A program made the translations under genes and the position numbers. Below the pieces are notes generated by a model. That model saw only the letters and a program-made list of their open reading frames with translations. It was not told where the DNA came from and made no database searches. A DNA stretch of 64,000 bases from Hirsutella rhossiliensis (lineage: Eukaryota; Ascomycota; Sordariomycetes; Hypocreales; Ophiocordycipitaceae): assembly GCF_020360975.1 (NCBI RefSeq), contig NW_025408670.1, forward strand, positions 6,696,001-6,760,000, in the 5' to 3' direction. Shown here piece after piece: positions 34,544 through 45,710 of the stretch (position 1 is the stretch's first letter; every line of letters begins with the position of its first letter).

Positions 34544-36007
34544 ATGTCGGCTCCAGCCGCGTTTCCGGCCTCTTTCGTAAGGCCGTGGAAAGAATTGCTT
34601 GCCTCTCACCAGGCGGAACAAGCAAATGACTTCCCCAACCACCACGTCAGCAACTTGGACTCGCTCATGACAACGAGCTCGCTCAAATCGCTCCACGTCG
34701 GCACTGGCTATTCCATTTACACGCGCGCTCTTCTCCCAGCCATACTAGCAGCCAAACACTCCGTACATTTCGTCACCTGCTATTGGGCTGCGTCTCCTAC
34801 CCTGGACGCTATCCACGACGTCCTCGTTCAGCTCGCGTCGGCCCGACGTCCGCGCGAAGATGGCTCGCCCCCGCTTCGGATAGCCATTGGATTCTCCTCC
34901 CGAGGGCTCTTTCAGAAACTCTTTCACACCTCATCTCGTCATGGATACATCTACTCGCCGTCGCAATGGGGCAAGCTGGGCCTTCCCGATGATGCGATGC
35001 TCCGAAGCCGAGGGATCGAGTTGACGGTCAAAAGCCTCTTCTTTACGCCGCTGAGCGTCATGCACCCAAAGTATGTCATTGTTGATGGGCAAACGGCATT
35101 TGTGCCGAGTTGCAATGTCAGCTGGGAACGGTGGTTCGAAGGATGCGTCGAGCTAGAGGGAGATGCAGTCCAGACTCTACTGGCCTTCCACGAAAAAGTC
35201 TGGGGCACGGGACCAGACCCAGAAGCCACATTGGACGGATATCGACAAGGCAGGCAACAAAAAAAAGATGATGCCACTGGCGAAGCCCTGGGTCCCGTGG
35301 CGGGCGATACTACCAGGACAAGAACAGACGATGTGTCGTCTGCGCAATCCATCCAACTCGACTATTCAGAGGCCGTACCGACCATCGTCCTCCCGTCTCC
35401 GCATCACCGAAATCCCCGGTTCAGCTTCTTCCCTTTCTTGTCCCAGTCTGACCCGCCCATGACACCGCTCAACGCAGCCCTGCTCACATTATTCGCCAAC
35501 GCAAGACGGAAAATCACCATTCTGACTCCGAACGTCACCTCCGGGGCGGCTGTCGAAGCCTTGTTGAAGGCACTGGACCGCGGAGTCGATGTACAGATCC
35601 GCACCAGCAAAAACATGATGCTGATTGAGCAACTCGTCACGGCCGGCACGACCACCTCAAGGTGTATTGGCAAACTCGTCAATGAGTACAAAAAGCTGCA
35701 GTCGCGGACGCAAGCATCTGACTTGGAGGCTCAGCCAGTGCCCCCCGGAAAGCTGGAGATACTCTACTTTAAACCCTTGATGGGCCGGGAGGAGAGCGAA
35801 GACGAGCCGGTCGTAAGCCACTTCAAGATGACTTTTGTGGACGACGAATACCTGATGCTGGGGTCGGGAAACATGGACAGAGCCAGCTGGTGGACCAGCC
35901 AGGAACTGGGGATCTTATTCTACGTTCCCGGGTTCCACGGACACGCGCTCTGGGATAAAGTCTTGGAGAGGCGGACAGAGGTTGTCTTTCAGTCACGGGA
36001 TCACTAA
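34544..36007 (+). CDS. Phospholipase-D-fold (HKD) protein, probable phosphatidyltransferase or phosphodiesterase
   Basis: Single exon, 487 residues, start MSAPAAFPASF at 34544. It has two HKD motifs of the PLD superfamily: HPKYVIVDG (with SCNVSWERW) in the N-terminal half and HFKMTFVDDEYLMLGSGNMDRASW near the C-terminus, separated by a low-complexity insert (about 230-300). Two HKD motifs in one chain make a complete active site. Cardiolipin-synthase-type or nuclease activity cannot be told apart from sequence. No signal peptide seen. Confidence 0.88.
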   Translation: MSAPAAFPASFVRPWKELLASHQAEQANDFPNHHVSNLDSLMTTSSLKSLHVGTGYSIYTRALLPAILAAKHSVHFVTCYWAASPTLDAIHDVLVQLASARRPREDGSPPLRIAIGFSSRGLFQKLFHTSSRHGYIYSPSQWGKLGLPDDAMLRSRGIELTVKSLFFTPLSVMHPKYVIVDGQTAFVPSCNVSWERWFEGCVELEGDAVQTLLAFHEKVWGTGPDPEATLDGYRQGRQQKKDDATGEALGPVAGDTTRTRTDDVSSAQSIQLDYSEAVPTIVLPSPHHRNPRFSFFPFLSQSDPPMTPLNAALLTLFANARRKITILTPNVTSGAAVEALLKALDRGVDVQIRTSKNMMLIEQLVTAGTTTSRCIGKLVNEYKKLQSRTQASDLEAQPVPPGKLEILYFKPLMGREESEDEPVVSHFKMTFVDDEYLMLGSGNMDRASWWTSQELGILFYVPGFHGHALWDKVLERRTEVVFQSRDH

Positions 36008-36406
36008 GCCAGCACCTTGTTAGAATCGAATAAGCTAGATGGCATTACTGTAGGAGTCGCCGAATTCCCACTTCCTGGTTGGCTCGCAGCGAAACTCTGT
36101 GTACAGGCGAGTGTGGCGGCCTCCATGGGGATGCCTGCCCCCCTTTACACTGGACTGGTATCGCCAAAGTTTTGGTGTTAACCCAATGCGGTTCATTTTA
36201 TCCCGTCACCCTTTATTTTCCTCTTGTTCTAGGTGTTGATATGTGCCGCAGCCGCCACCCACCCCTTCCTATTCCAACCGGCAATGTTTGGACCCACAAC
36301 AGTCCGCAGGTCAATTGTTGTGCAGCGTTCCACCTGGGCTGTTATATTACCGACGTCCTGCCCTTACTTGAATGTCAGTTGTTGCTGCTTCGGGGCTGAT
36401 GGAGGC

Positions 36407-36736
36407 ATGTATAGTTTCCTCCCCGTCCTCCTCATCATCTTCACCACCATCTCCCCCGGCCTTACCCTAGCCGCGACCTCGGCCTCCTCTATACAGGTGA
36501 AACTACCCACGCTCACGCTCTTCTACCACGTCCACGGGCTCGTTCTGGAGTGTTACATCCTCCACGGTGATGGAATGGCCGATGGTCCAACGAGCTGCGA
36601 TCTCTTGAATATTCTCTCTTACTCTTGTTGGGGTTTGCAAGCAGAAGCCGGCCGAGAGTACGTAGATACATACCCAAACGGCGGCATCAGTGTTCCATGG
36701 GAATATATCTGGTTGACGGCACGGGATATTGAATAA
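36407..36736 (+). CDS. Possible small secreted protein
   Basis: 109 residues. The N-terminus (MYSFLPVLLIIFTTISPGLTLAA) is a good signal peptide with an Ala-x-Ala site; the mature part is about 85 residues with three cysteines and no known domain. Candidate effector-like protein; no splice evidence or family support, and the frame could be chance. Confidence 0.4.
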   Translation: MYSFLPVLLIIFTTISPGLTLAATSASSIQVKLPTLTLFYHVHGLVLECYILHGDGMADGPTSCDLLNILSYSCWGLQAEAGREYVDTYPNGGISVPWEYIWLTARDIE

Positions 36737-37867
36737 TTTTGTCTGTGGGCGACCTAATCGTCTCACAAGGGAACAGCGACTGGGAATCCCTATTCATGGT
36801 CACGTCTTTGCGATGCGTAAAGGAAATGCGTATGGGTGGTAGCAAAGTAAATATCAGTAGATGATATGAGCCCGATGACGTCGATCAAGTCCTGCCACCA
36901 TTAGCCTCCTTCGAGACGGCCTCCCGCTCGATGTTGTCCAGGTCATCTGCGTGGATAAAGATGCCGAGATTCAAGGCCTTATTCAACTGCTCCATGTTGC
37001 TGGCGTAGCTCATTCGAAGCTAAAAGAACTTTCAGCCTACCTTTCGAGTGAAATAGAGCAGAACAAAGAGTGTACCTTGATGGGTGTGCTGTCCGGAACC
37101 AAAGAAAAGACGACCGCTATTTCCTTAGAGGAGGTCCAAGGAAAATGAAACAGGAGACTTACCGAATATATGTGTCTCGCAAACGCGATTTCTGGTTCTC
37201 TGTATAAGCTTCCAGTCCAAGCTTTGAGTAACATCTTTTAAACGAGATGCTCCACAATCGCTGGCCGAAATCTGTCGGGCTGTTTCTCCATCTCACGCAT
37301 CTACTAAGATCAATGCCCGCCGAAATGCTGAAGTCTACGGCCTAGTATACCGTACGGAAGACCATAGGGTTATCCACGTCGATTGGGACTTATTTGGTTC
37401 GCGTGATCTCACAATTGCAATCTGGGGCGATCTTGATTTGTACGAGTTAGACTTTACTTTAGCACCGGGCTCGGGCAGCCGGGGTTTGTCAGAGCTCCTT
37501 AGCTGAAGCGGATGGTGTTTCTCTCATCTTGCCAAGAGAGATAACAGGAGTTGCGGCTGATACACCGGATGAAGCGCTCGAAGTCATGGTCATGTCGCGC
37601 GGGATGACATGTACATTCTGGAGCAGGATAGTGTGTGAGAACGGTTTGCGGACTCGGGCGGTTACGAACATGGACATCAAGTGTTGTCGCTTCCCTGTTG
37701 TGTGTATATATGTATATGGATGTGTGTATATACATAACTCGGCGGTTGCTGGGAATTGAGTGGTGTAAGTAAGCCCTGACGAGTGAGCCGTCACATCCAG
37801 TTGGCAGTCTCAATTAAAAGAAATTGGAGCCGGATGTAAGCTATTCTACGTCTTATCCTGCTCGGCT
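36737..37867. other. Gap with acyltransferase remnant
   Basis: About 1.1 kb 3' of the GMC oxidoreductase gene. Apart from the fragment at 37235-37505 no gene was recognised. AT content is higher than in the housekeeping part of the window. Confidence 0.4.
37235..37505 (+). pseudogene. Fragment resembling a BAHD-type (trichothecene 3-O-acetyltransferase-like) acyltransferase
   Basis: One frame reads LAEICRAVSPSHASTKINAR, then VYGLVYRTEDHRVIHVDW and RDLTIAIWGDLDLYELDF before a stop. The last stretch matches the conserved C-terminal pattern of these acyltransferases (SW..L..Y..DFG.G). The HXXXD active site is absent and no N-terminal part was found, so it is at best a relic. Confidence 0.35.
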
Positions 37868-40426
37868 TCAATAACCATACTCATACCAGCCTTGACCATA
37901 CTCACCCTCGTACACGCTTTGACGGTACTCGCCCTTGTACACGCCTTGACGGTACTCGCCCTTGTATACGCCTTGACGATGCTCACCGTTGTACCCACCC
38001 TGACGATGCTCGCCCTCATACCCGCCATGACGATGCTCATCGTCGTACCCGCCCTGACGATGCTCGCCCTTGTACACGCCTTGATGCTCACCGTCGTACC
38101 CGCCCTGACGATGCTCGCCCTTGTACACGCCTTGACGATGCTCACCGCCGTACCCGCCCTGACGATGCTCGCCCTTGTACACGCCTTGACGGTACTCGCC
38201 ATCGTGCGCACCATCGTAATACTTGTCCTTGCGCTCCCCTCGAATAATATCGTAGGCAATCTTCTCGGCCAGAGCATAGATTGTGCTCTGCGGGTGCCCG
38301 GGCGGTAGGAAAGGCATAGCGCTCGCATCGACAACGCGTAGGCCCGACACGCCGTACACACGGGCCCGGTGGTCCACGACGGCCATCTTATCATTCCTTT
38401 TCCCCATCTTGCAGGTACAAGCGGGATGCCATACTGTCATTACCGAATCTCGCACGAGATTCAATACCTCGTCGTCCGATTGCACGTCGGATCCGGGGTA
38501 GGCTTCCGGACCCAAGACGATAGATTGCAGAGCCCGAGTCCCCCACACATCTCGCATGCGCCGGTACCACGCAATAGCAACCTCTTGGTCACCCTTATCC
38601 TCTAGCCAATTAGGGCTGATGACCGGCGCGTCCAAGGCCGATGCCGACCGGATGGTGATGTTGCCGCGCGATAACGGGGCCACTAAAGCACCCAAGATCG
38701 AAGCGTACATCTTGCCATCAGGAGGCTGATGTTTGCTAGGGGAGGTAAAGTCTCCGATATAGCCGTCAGCGCCGAGGTACTCGACTTCTGGCCAATCGTC
38801 TGGAAACTGGGCCAAGTCCTTTCTTGTTTGAGACGAAAAGTTGTACCGATATTTTCGCGGAAGCTTCTCCCAACCGAGGAACTCGATAATGTTGGAGGTA
38901 AGTGGTCCAGCCTGGTGGTGGCTATATTGTTCCTCAGCAAACTTTGCCGCCTTAGGGTCGCTAAGGAGTTCGTTTAACGTAGGAAAGTTTACTTCATAAG
39001 CTGGGCCGTAGAAAATATGGTCCCACATGTTCTGCCCGACTCCAGGAAGAGCAACGATAGTCGGGATGTCGAACTTGCGCAAGGTTTCAACAGGCCCAAT
39101 CCCGGAAACCATGAGAAGCTGGGGCGACTGGAATGCACCGGCGCTCAGGATGACCTCCTTCCTAGCTGTCAGATGATAAGTCTGGCCGTAGTGGTCAACT
39201 GTCACTCCTACAGCCTTTTTTTGCTTAAACAGGACTTTTGTTGCATGAGTGCGTAGGAAGACTTTGAGATTCCGGAGCTGTTTCTTCTTGGCCCAATAGA
39301 CGTATTGAGCTGATGAGCTTCTTGTTGCGTCTTTCGGGTTGATAGTTGCCGTCGTATAGTGGTAGCCTATGAGGTTACCGTGATTGTAACCATCTGTTCT
39401 CTTCAAACCAACGGACCGAAGCCCTTGCTCTAGCCAGGTAGACCAGGACGAGACCCAGTGTGGGTAGCTGACTTGAACGGGGCCCCCTTGACCGAGTGGC
39501 GCAAAGTCATGGGCGTCGAAATGTGTAGATGTAGAAGCGTTGGCCTTGCGCTTATTCGTATCAGGGGCCGTGGCGCTGACACTCTTCTTGAAGAACGGGA
39601 GGAAGTTGTCGATCCTGTTTTCCGACGTTGTTAGCCCCATGCATGGAGACGATATTGCCAATATCTACGTAGTGTCAGAAGCCTACCTGTAAGAATCGTC
39701 TCCAACGTCGTCCGCCCACCTATCATAAGTGCCTCTGGTGCCCCGATGATAGATCATGAAGTTCAGGGCTGAAGAGCCCCCCAGACATCTGCCTCGAGCA
39801 AAATGCATTTTGCGGTTATTTGCACCGGGTTGAGGCACTGTGTGGAACTTCCAATCGACGTCGGATTCAACGACATCGTCTGCTTGCGATCCAACGCCGA
39901 CAATATCTTGGCCAGGAATGGTGTGTATGCCATGGTCCTTATCTTCGTAGAGAGAGCCGGCCTCAACAATTGCAACGTGGAACCCGGCTTCGGCTAGCCT
40001 TACACCAATTGCGTTGCCAGCCGTTCCGCCTCCAACGACAATATAGTCGAAGATTTTGTCGTGTTTGGGGTGCCCTTGAAGTATGCCAAGCCGTTCCTCG
40101 TCATATCCCTCGTCGCGAGAATGCGCAGAGTCCGTCGAGTAGGCCGGTGGACTGGATCTTGTCGAGTAAGCCGATGGGTTGTATCCCGTCGAGTGGGCCG
40201 ATGGACTGGGTCTTGTCGAGTAAGCCGATGGGTTGGGTCTTGGCGAGTAAGCCGATGGCCTGGATCCTGCCGGGTGGTCCGATGGACCGGGTTTTGTCGA
40301 CCAGGCCCATGGGCTGGATTCATAAGGCTGCTTGGATTCATAAGGCTGCTGTTTACCACCGTGAACAGAACCTGAGCTGCATGTTTTCAGGAACGAAAGA
40401 AAGAGCAAAGAAGGCAGAAGATACAT
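37868..40426 (-). CDS. Secreted GMC oxidoreductase flanked by tandem-repeat tails
   Basis: FAD-dependent glucose-methanol-choline oxidoreductase. Exons 40426-39687 and 39614-37868 (intron 39615-39686) give 828 residues, some 200 longer than usual. Order: signal peptide (MYLLPSLLFLSFLKTCSSG), a Ser/Tyr/Pro region with about five 9-residue units like RPNPSAYST, the Rossmann FAD motif DYIVVGGGTAGNAIG, the GMC signature region RGRCLGGSSALNFMIYHRG, the active-site part VWHPACTCKMGK and GHPQSTIYALAEKIA, then about twelve 9-residue units of GE(H/Y)RQG(V/G)Y(K/D/E/N/G) to the C-terminus. The catalytic core looks intact. It could oxidise an alcohol in the neighbouring RiPP pathway, or be an unrelated extracellular enzyme. 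Confidence 0.92.
37880..38215 (-). repeat. 27-bp tandem repeat at 3' end of the GMC gene
   Basis: About twelve in-frame 27-bp units (plus-strand core cttgtacacgccttgacgatgctcgcc with variants) encoding the GEHRQGVYK-type tail; one unit is a codon shorter (GEHQGVYK). Confidence 0.93.
40130..40300 (-). repeat. 27-bp tandem repeat at 5' end of the GMC gene
   Basis: About five in-frame 27-bp units encoding RPNPSAYST-like 9-mers between the signal peptide and the FAD domain; unrelated in sequence to the 3' repeat but of the same period. Confidence 0.85.
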
Positions 40427-42280
40427 CTTCCTCGACGAAGCACGCTGCTTTGGGCGACAAGCAATTGGTTCGGTCGGCGAAAGAGCCAGTCACTTTATGC
40501 ATGCTTAATCGTTTGGGTATATTGCACTGCCCTCGACCCTCCTATATCTTAATCTCTTGCTCAACAAGCAAGGGAGAAAGGTGACCTCGTCTCTTTGGCC
40601 ATGGGCCAGCTCGGGCATTCTTGGGGGTGACTGGCTAGCTCTTTGTCTCAGAGTCCGAATCGCTACGGGGTACGATAGAGAGTTCAGTTGAACTCGACGG
40701 CGGGAATGACGCGAGTCGTAATGGTATTCTCAACGCCGCCTCTTTCAGTATCAACTCGGGTTTGCAACTTGAGAATCAACTTTCTTCTATCTTGCTGTAT
40801 TCGGCGGGCTTGATGAAGTTCTGAAAGGGAGAATTGCTCGGCCGTTTGATGTTCACGCATGGTCGACGGCCACAACATCCGAGACATGTCCAATCCTCGA
40901 GTGTAGACAGGTGAACCGTTTTACAGACTAGATTCCGATTCTAAGCAATGGCTGGCGCTTGGTATTGCTCACATTAAGCATATATACTTATATGAGGCAA
41001 GTTCGCTCACGCCTATACGCTAACCGCCAAACGATCGAATGTGTAAGCGGGGAAGCAGCATTCCTGTCTCCCTAAGCTGCATGGCTGGTAGTGACTCATT
41101 GACTATCTTCGTCCCGGGGTCAGTCCAACCTGACTCCGACCGGGGACTTTTACGTTCCAGGCCTAGCCATATATTCTCCGGCGGAGCTGACGCCAAGAGC
41201 TGAGCGCCCGTTGGATAGAATCAAATACTCAATCAAAAATGCACCCCCCCCTCGCAGACTTAGTCAACCAAAGCAGTGCTGCCGCCAGATCAATCTGATC
41301 ATATCTGGCCCCTAGATCTGATCTGAACTGATAGCTTTCGGACCATATCTGATTTAATTGATTGATCGATTCACTGACATCTGTTCTCGAAGCGGCGTGC
41401 TTCCTTTGACAGGGGAGAGGGCACGCACCCAAGGCACGCGCAGCACACGGTCAAGGGCAGCTAAGTTAGTCATCTTTTCCACTGATTAAATTACATCTGA
41501 TCATCGAGAAGCAAAGAGCGATATGAGCCTTACTCCTCTCTGATGCATCGGGCTGCAAATCGCCTCACGATCTCGAGCCTCTGTGTCTGCGCAGGCAGAG
41601 CAAGCCCAAGGGGGAAAACAACGGTTCGAACTGGTAATAAAATATGAGGTACCTGCGATCAGATGATCTGGACCCTTCTAGGGCTTTAAGTACATGCGTG
41701 AGATGGTCTGACTGGCGGACTCCCTTGTGGAGAGAAGTCCAGGGTGTATTATTTCGCCCGGCCAAATTCCCAGTCTGGCTGTTCCAACAGAGGGCCCGAA
41801 GCGTCACAGAACCTTCACTGAACCATGGTTTTAGCGACTGTATGTCTTCGATAGTGGAACCAAACAAGGGATGTCGCTGGGATGTGACCTGGCGGTCGAT
41901 ACATAGTCATCCTAATGCACTTAATAGAGAACTAGATTGGACGAACGAGCTTACAAGACACTACGATTCTTCTTTGAAGCCCACGTTGGAAATGATTGAT
42001 TGCAAAAGTAGAAACGAGCTAAACAAGTATCATATTCCGCAAGCTCAACTACTGACCAGGTCGTTTTACCATATTCAGATCAAACGAAGACGAAAGCCAT
42101 GAGCAGCCACTCCGAAAAACCGTACAAGGTTGTGGGTACCGCTGAGACTCCAAACTGACACGGACAGGGGCAAAGAAGCTAAGACTAAACTGCCACTGCC
42201 ACGGGCGGGTTGATGCCTGTTTGCTAATTCCCCTTAATCAAACGCGAGAGCACTGATCCTGCCTCGTTACTGGTGTTTCG
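40427..42280. other. 1.9-kb gap between GMC gene and precursor gene
   Basis: Contains the GMC promoter (minus strand) and an AT-rich stretch with repeated gatctgat-like motifs at 41300-41370. A 150-codon frame on the plus strand (from 41646) has no recognisable family. Nothing else supported. Confidence 0.45.
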
Positions 42281-42935
42281 TTACTCTTTGAGGGCATTGG
42301 TCCAGGCCTCGTCGGCAGAGCCGCGCTTCTCCTTCAGGGCGTTGGTCCATGCCTCGTCGGCGGAGCCGCGCTTCTCCTTCAGGGCGTTGGTCCATGCCTC
42401 GTCGGCGGAGCCGCGCTTCTCCTTCAGGGCGTTAGTCCATGCCTCGTCGGCAGAGCCGCGCTTCTCCTTCAGGGCGTTAGTCCATGCCTCGTCGGCAGAG
42501 CCGCGCTTCTCCTTCAGGGCGTTAGTCCATGCCTCGTCGGCGGAACCGCGCTTCTCCTTCAAGGCATTGGTCCAGGCCTCATCACTGGTGCTCCTCTCTT
42601 TGAGGGCGTTGGTCCATGCCTCGTCGGCGGAGCCGCGCTTCTCCTTCAGGGCATTAGTCCATGCCTCATCCGCTGAGCCGCGCTTCTCCTTCAGGGCGTT
42701 GGTCCATGCCTCGTCGGCGGAGCTGCGCTTCTCCTTCAGGGCATTAGTCCATGCCTCGTCGGCGGAACCGCGCTTCTCCTTCAAGGCATTGGTCCAGGCC
42801 TCATCACTGGTGCTCCTCTCTTTGAGGGCGTTGGTCCATGCCTCGTCGCTGGTGCTCCTCTCCTTCAGAGCATTGGTCCATGCCTCGTCGCTGGTGCTTC
42901 TCTCTTTGAGAGCGTTGGTCCAAGCCTCGTCGGCT
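42281..42935 (-). repeat. 42/45-bp tandem repeat, 15 units, within precursor gene
   Basis: Units of 45 bp (KRGSA type) or 42 bp (RSTS type). Several adjacent 45-bp units are nearly identical at the DNA level, and a block containing an RSTS unit recurs (42555-42600 and 42790-42835), suggesting recent unequal exchange. Confidence 0.95.
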
Positions 42936-43069
42936 AATACTCTGTCAGAATATGTACCCCGAAAATGTGAGCATGGTTGGGAACGGGTGACATTCTTACC
43001 ACTGGTAGGAAGAGCGTTTGCTCCGAGGGCGAGCAGCGCCACGGCAACAGTGATCTTTTGGGCGTACAT
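42281..43069 (-). CDS. Precursor of a Kex2-processed repeat peptide (dikaritin-like RiPP)
   Basis: 262 residues if unspliced. Residues 1-20 form a signal peptide (MYAQKITVAVALLALGANAL). From residue 47 there are 15 tandem copies of DEAWTNALKE. Ten junctions are KRGSA or KRSSA, carrying the dibasic Kex2 site; four are RSTS without it. Kex2 cutting would release nine 13-residue peptides, eight of them GSADEAWTNALKE. Signal peptide plus Kex2 repeats is the layout of UstA/PhomA-type precursors, and two HXXHC proteins, a methyltransferase and exporters lie nearby. An in-frame 60-nt intron (42940-42999, GTAAGA...ACAGAG) may be spliced, dropping 20 leader residues. The core has Trp as sole aromatic residue and no Cys, so alpha-pheromone is unlikely. 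Product unknown. Confidence 0.85.
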   Translation of the reverse strand: MYAQKITVAVALLALGANALPTSGKNVTRSQPCSHFRGTYSDRVLADEAWTNALKERSTSDEAWTNALKERSTSDEAWTNALKERSTSDEAWTNALKEKRGSADEAWTNALKEKRSSADEAWTNALKEKRGSADEAWTNALKEKRGSADEAWTNALKERSTSDEAWTNALKEKRGSADEAWTNALKEKRGSADEAWTNALKEKRGSADEAWTNALKEKRGSADEAWTNALKEKRGSADEAWTNALKEKRGSADEAWTNALKE

Positions 43070-43091
43070 TTTGCGCAGTAGGGATTTTTAG

Positions 43092-45701
43092 GGCCCAATT
43101 ATCTATACACCTCCTTTTATTAACTGTACACCAAAAAGTGGATCAACTGTGGCTGGGTCAGGCGCAGTGCCGATGCCGCTAATTTTGGTGCGCCCATTCC
43201 CGGCCGGCCAGCTGGCCAGTTCGTGATGCTTGCGTAACAACATCCTGTAACCGTAACTATCAGCAATACCATCAAAACTGAAGCTATTCGCACCGCGTTT
43301 TCTGCCCTTACGAGCCCGAATCATGGAGTCGCTTACGAAGACACTATTCCCGACCTTCCAGGCCGCGATGGAAGCCGCCGATACCGTTGTTGAGGCTGAG
43401 GCTACGCCCTACACATTCGAACATCGAAGCGGATAACGCTGGCCAACGCAAGTCTGCACTTGTTCGTTGTATCAAGGCCGGCCCCTACGAAAATCGGAAG
43501 GATAAAGCTGCTCATATCTCTCGTCGTCGCCTCAATACAGCAACCCAGAAAACAGACTGTGAATTTCGCCTCTCGTTGAAGGAAAAACGCGGTTACTGGA
43601 CTATCTCTTATCTTCACGATGTTCACAATCATCGCCTTGTTGATGACCCGATGGTCTTTCCGAAGTACCGGGCGCTTGTTATCCAGAAGTATCGCGACGA
43701 CATTATCCGGAAGTTTAATAACAATACCCGGCCGACCGATATTGCTGGCGAGCTTCGTGACCTGGTTCACGACGATCCTCGTTTAGCCGGTATCACGGCT
43801 CAAGACGTGAGTAACGCCTTGGCTAGGCACCGTCAGGAAGAACTAGCTGGCCGTACGCCTCTTCAGTTTCTCTACGACCGGCTAGATAAGTCCGACTTCT
43901 TTCATCGAGATAGTCGTGATCCCCAGGGCCGGCTAACTGGGCTATTTCTCGCGCCTCGTGCTACCTTCCATCGATGGCGTCAGCATCACGATGTCCTCGT
44001 CCTCGACTGTACCTACAAGACGAACCGATTCAATATGCCGTTATTGAATATCTGCGCGGCCACTCGAGATAACAAAACGTTCTCTATTGCCTCTATCTTC
44101 TTGAACGGCGAGACCGAGTCCCATTACTATTGGGCTATCTCGTTGCTGCTAGTCCTTTGCGAGAAGGAGTCGATCCCATTTCCAAGGGTCACTGTCACGG
44201 ACCGAGATACTGCGTTGCTTAAGGCGTTAGATAGCTTTCGCGAGCTTCAAAACAGTACTAACCTTCTCTGCACGTGGCATATTAACCAGAATGTCGTTGC
44301 GAAATGCAAGCAATTTTTCCTAAGGCATCAAAAATCGGCAATCGAGTCGTACGGGCCCCGGCATTCCAAGCGTTTCTACAAGAGTGGAACGAGATCGTCA
44401 AGTCACAAGATGTGAATAGCTTCAACGAACGTTTACGCCAATTTGAGACACCAGGCCGCCACCCGCTTGCAGCTATACAATACTGTTGCAATACGTGGCT
44501 AACGCCTTGGAAGGAGAAGTTTGTATCTTGTTTCGTTAATCAATATCGCCACTTCGGGCGTACAACGACCTCGATCGTCGAGGACTTCACTCATATGAAG
44601 AAGTTCCTTTGGTCCTGTACGGGCGATTTGACGACCGTTTTCCAACGATTCGAACGCTTCTGGGGCCATCAGGCTGCTCAGATCACAGCGATAGAGAATC
44701 GAAACCTCCACAAGATATCAACGTTCTCCTACAGGCGCCGTATATGCCGATCCGCGAGCGAGTATCGTCATATGCGTTAAAGCTACTAATAGATGAGCAT
44801 CGCAAGATCCTCTAGACCCCGAAGTCAACGGGCCAAACCGCCGCCAGGTCAATGTCCTTGTAATTGGGCTACTAGTCGAGGGCTACCGTGCTGCCATCGA
44901 ATCTTCGAGTCTATCAACACCAATACCTCCCTTACACTCGACGACTTCGACCCATTTTGGTATATTCCGATCGATACAAGCGCTCAGGGCACAAGCCCTA
45001 CTCGGGCACCATACGAGCCACAAGTTATCAGGGCTAAGGGCCGCCCCAAGGGCTCACTCAACCTCGAAGAGTCACGGCGGTCAAGATCAACGCGGCGGGA
45101 TCCGTCACATCACGAGATCGCTGAACGGCATGAGCGGGCTGAGGCTATACGACTGCCTCCTCCTCAACGGCACCAGCGGCGATGACGGGTACGGTAACGG
45201 CCGCGATGACTTCAACGGAACGAGGGCTGCGGCACATCGAGGAAAACGGCGATACGTACGAGGCAGGCACACGGATGCAACGGGCGTATCAACAAGCCGG
45301 GCGTCAAACGCCAGTCTCTGATGATGACGATCAGCCGGTACGGCGGGAGACCCAAGACTGCATCTTCGTCGCCGGCCTCACGGACGATGCCGCCCTTGAG
45401 GATGTATGGGATCAATTGGAATCACAGTTAGATGAAGCGGATCAGGCACGTAGTGCACTCGAAGAAGGAGGCCTGTTGTAAACACCAAAGAATAGTCTCA
45501 TCAGCATAGAAAGCGCAGTACGAATAGCTTCAATTTTGGGTGCCTTATCGTTGAAGGAGAACTGTTACTACCTGGCTCTACTTATCGTAGAGAATGTGTG
45601 CATACAAATTGGCGGTATCGGCCCTCTTCGGCCGTCAGCCACAGTTAATCCACTTTTTGGGTGTACAGTTAATGAAAGTGGGTGGATAGATAACTTGGGC
45701 C
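43092..45701 (+). mobile_element. Second, older MULE-type transposon
   Basis: A 2,610-bp element with imperfect inverted ends of about 60-100 bp: left ggcccaattatctatacacc..., right (reverse complement) ggcccaagttatctatccacc.... A shared inner block taactgtacacc.aaaaagtgga..aactgtggctg is clear. Flanks are gatttttag (43083-43091) and gatttttaa (45702-45710), a 9-bp target duplication with one mismatch. It sits 22 bp 5' of the precursor start codon. Confidence 0.88.
43323..45481 (+). pseudogene. MULE transposase, frame-disrupted
   Basis: Starts at ATG 43323 (MESLTKTLFPTFQAAMEAAD), shifts frame near 43420, then runs 43420-44310 with the MULE core (VLVLDCTYKTNRFNMPLL, VTVTDRDTALLKAL, CTWHINQNV). 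Homology shifts again near 44310 (ASKIGNRVVRAPAFQAFLQEW...SIVEDFTHMKKFL) and near 44800 (SWIM-type CPCNWATSRGLPCCHRIF), with further frame changes to a C-terminal acidic stretch ending at 45481. At least three shifts make it inactive. Confidence 0.82.
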
Positions 45702-45710
45702 GATTTTTAA

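Noticed and set aside
41644..42102. 152-residue plus-strand frame downstream of the precursor
   Set aside because: Has an ATG but no family match, and the composition looks like translated intergenic DNA.
42281..43069. Alpha-factor-like mating pheromone precursor
   Set aside because: Signal peptide plus KR repeats fits, but sordariomycete alpha-pheromones have short cores with WC...GQPCW-like sequence. These cores have no Cys and a different composition, and UstYa-type genes are nearby.
42273..43091. Plus-strand repeat protein opposite the precursor gene
   Set aside because: It mirrors the tandem repeat; only the minus strand gives a signal peptide, Kex2 sites and a plausible start.
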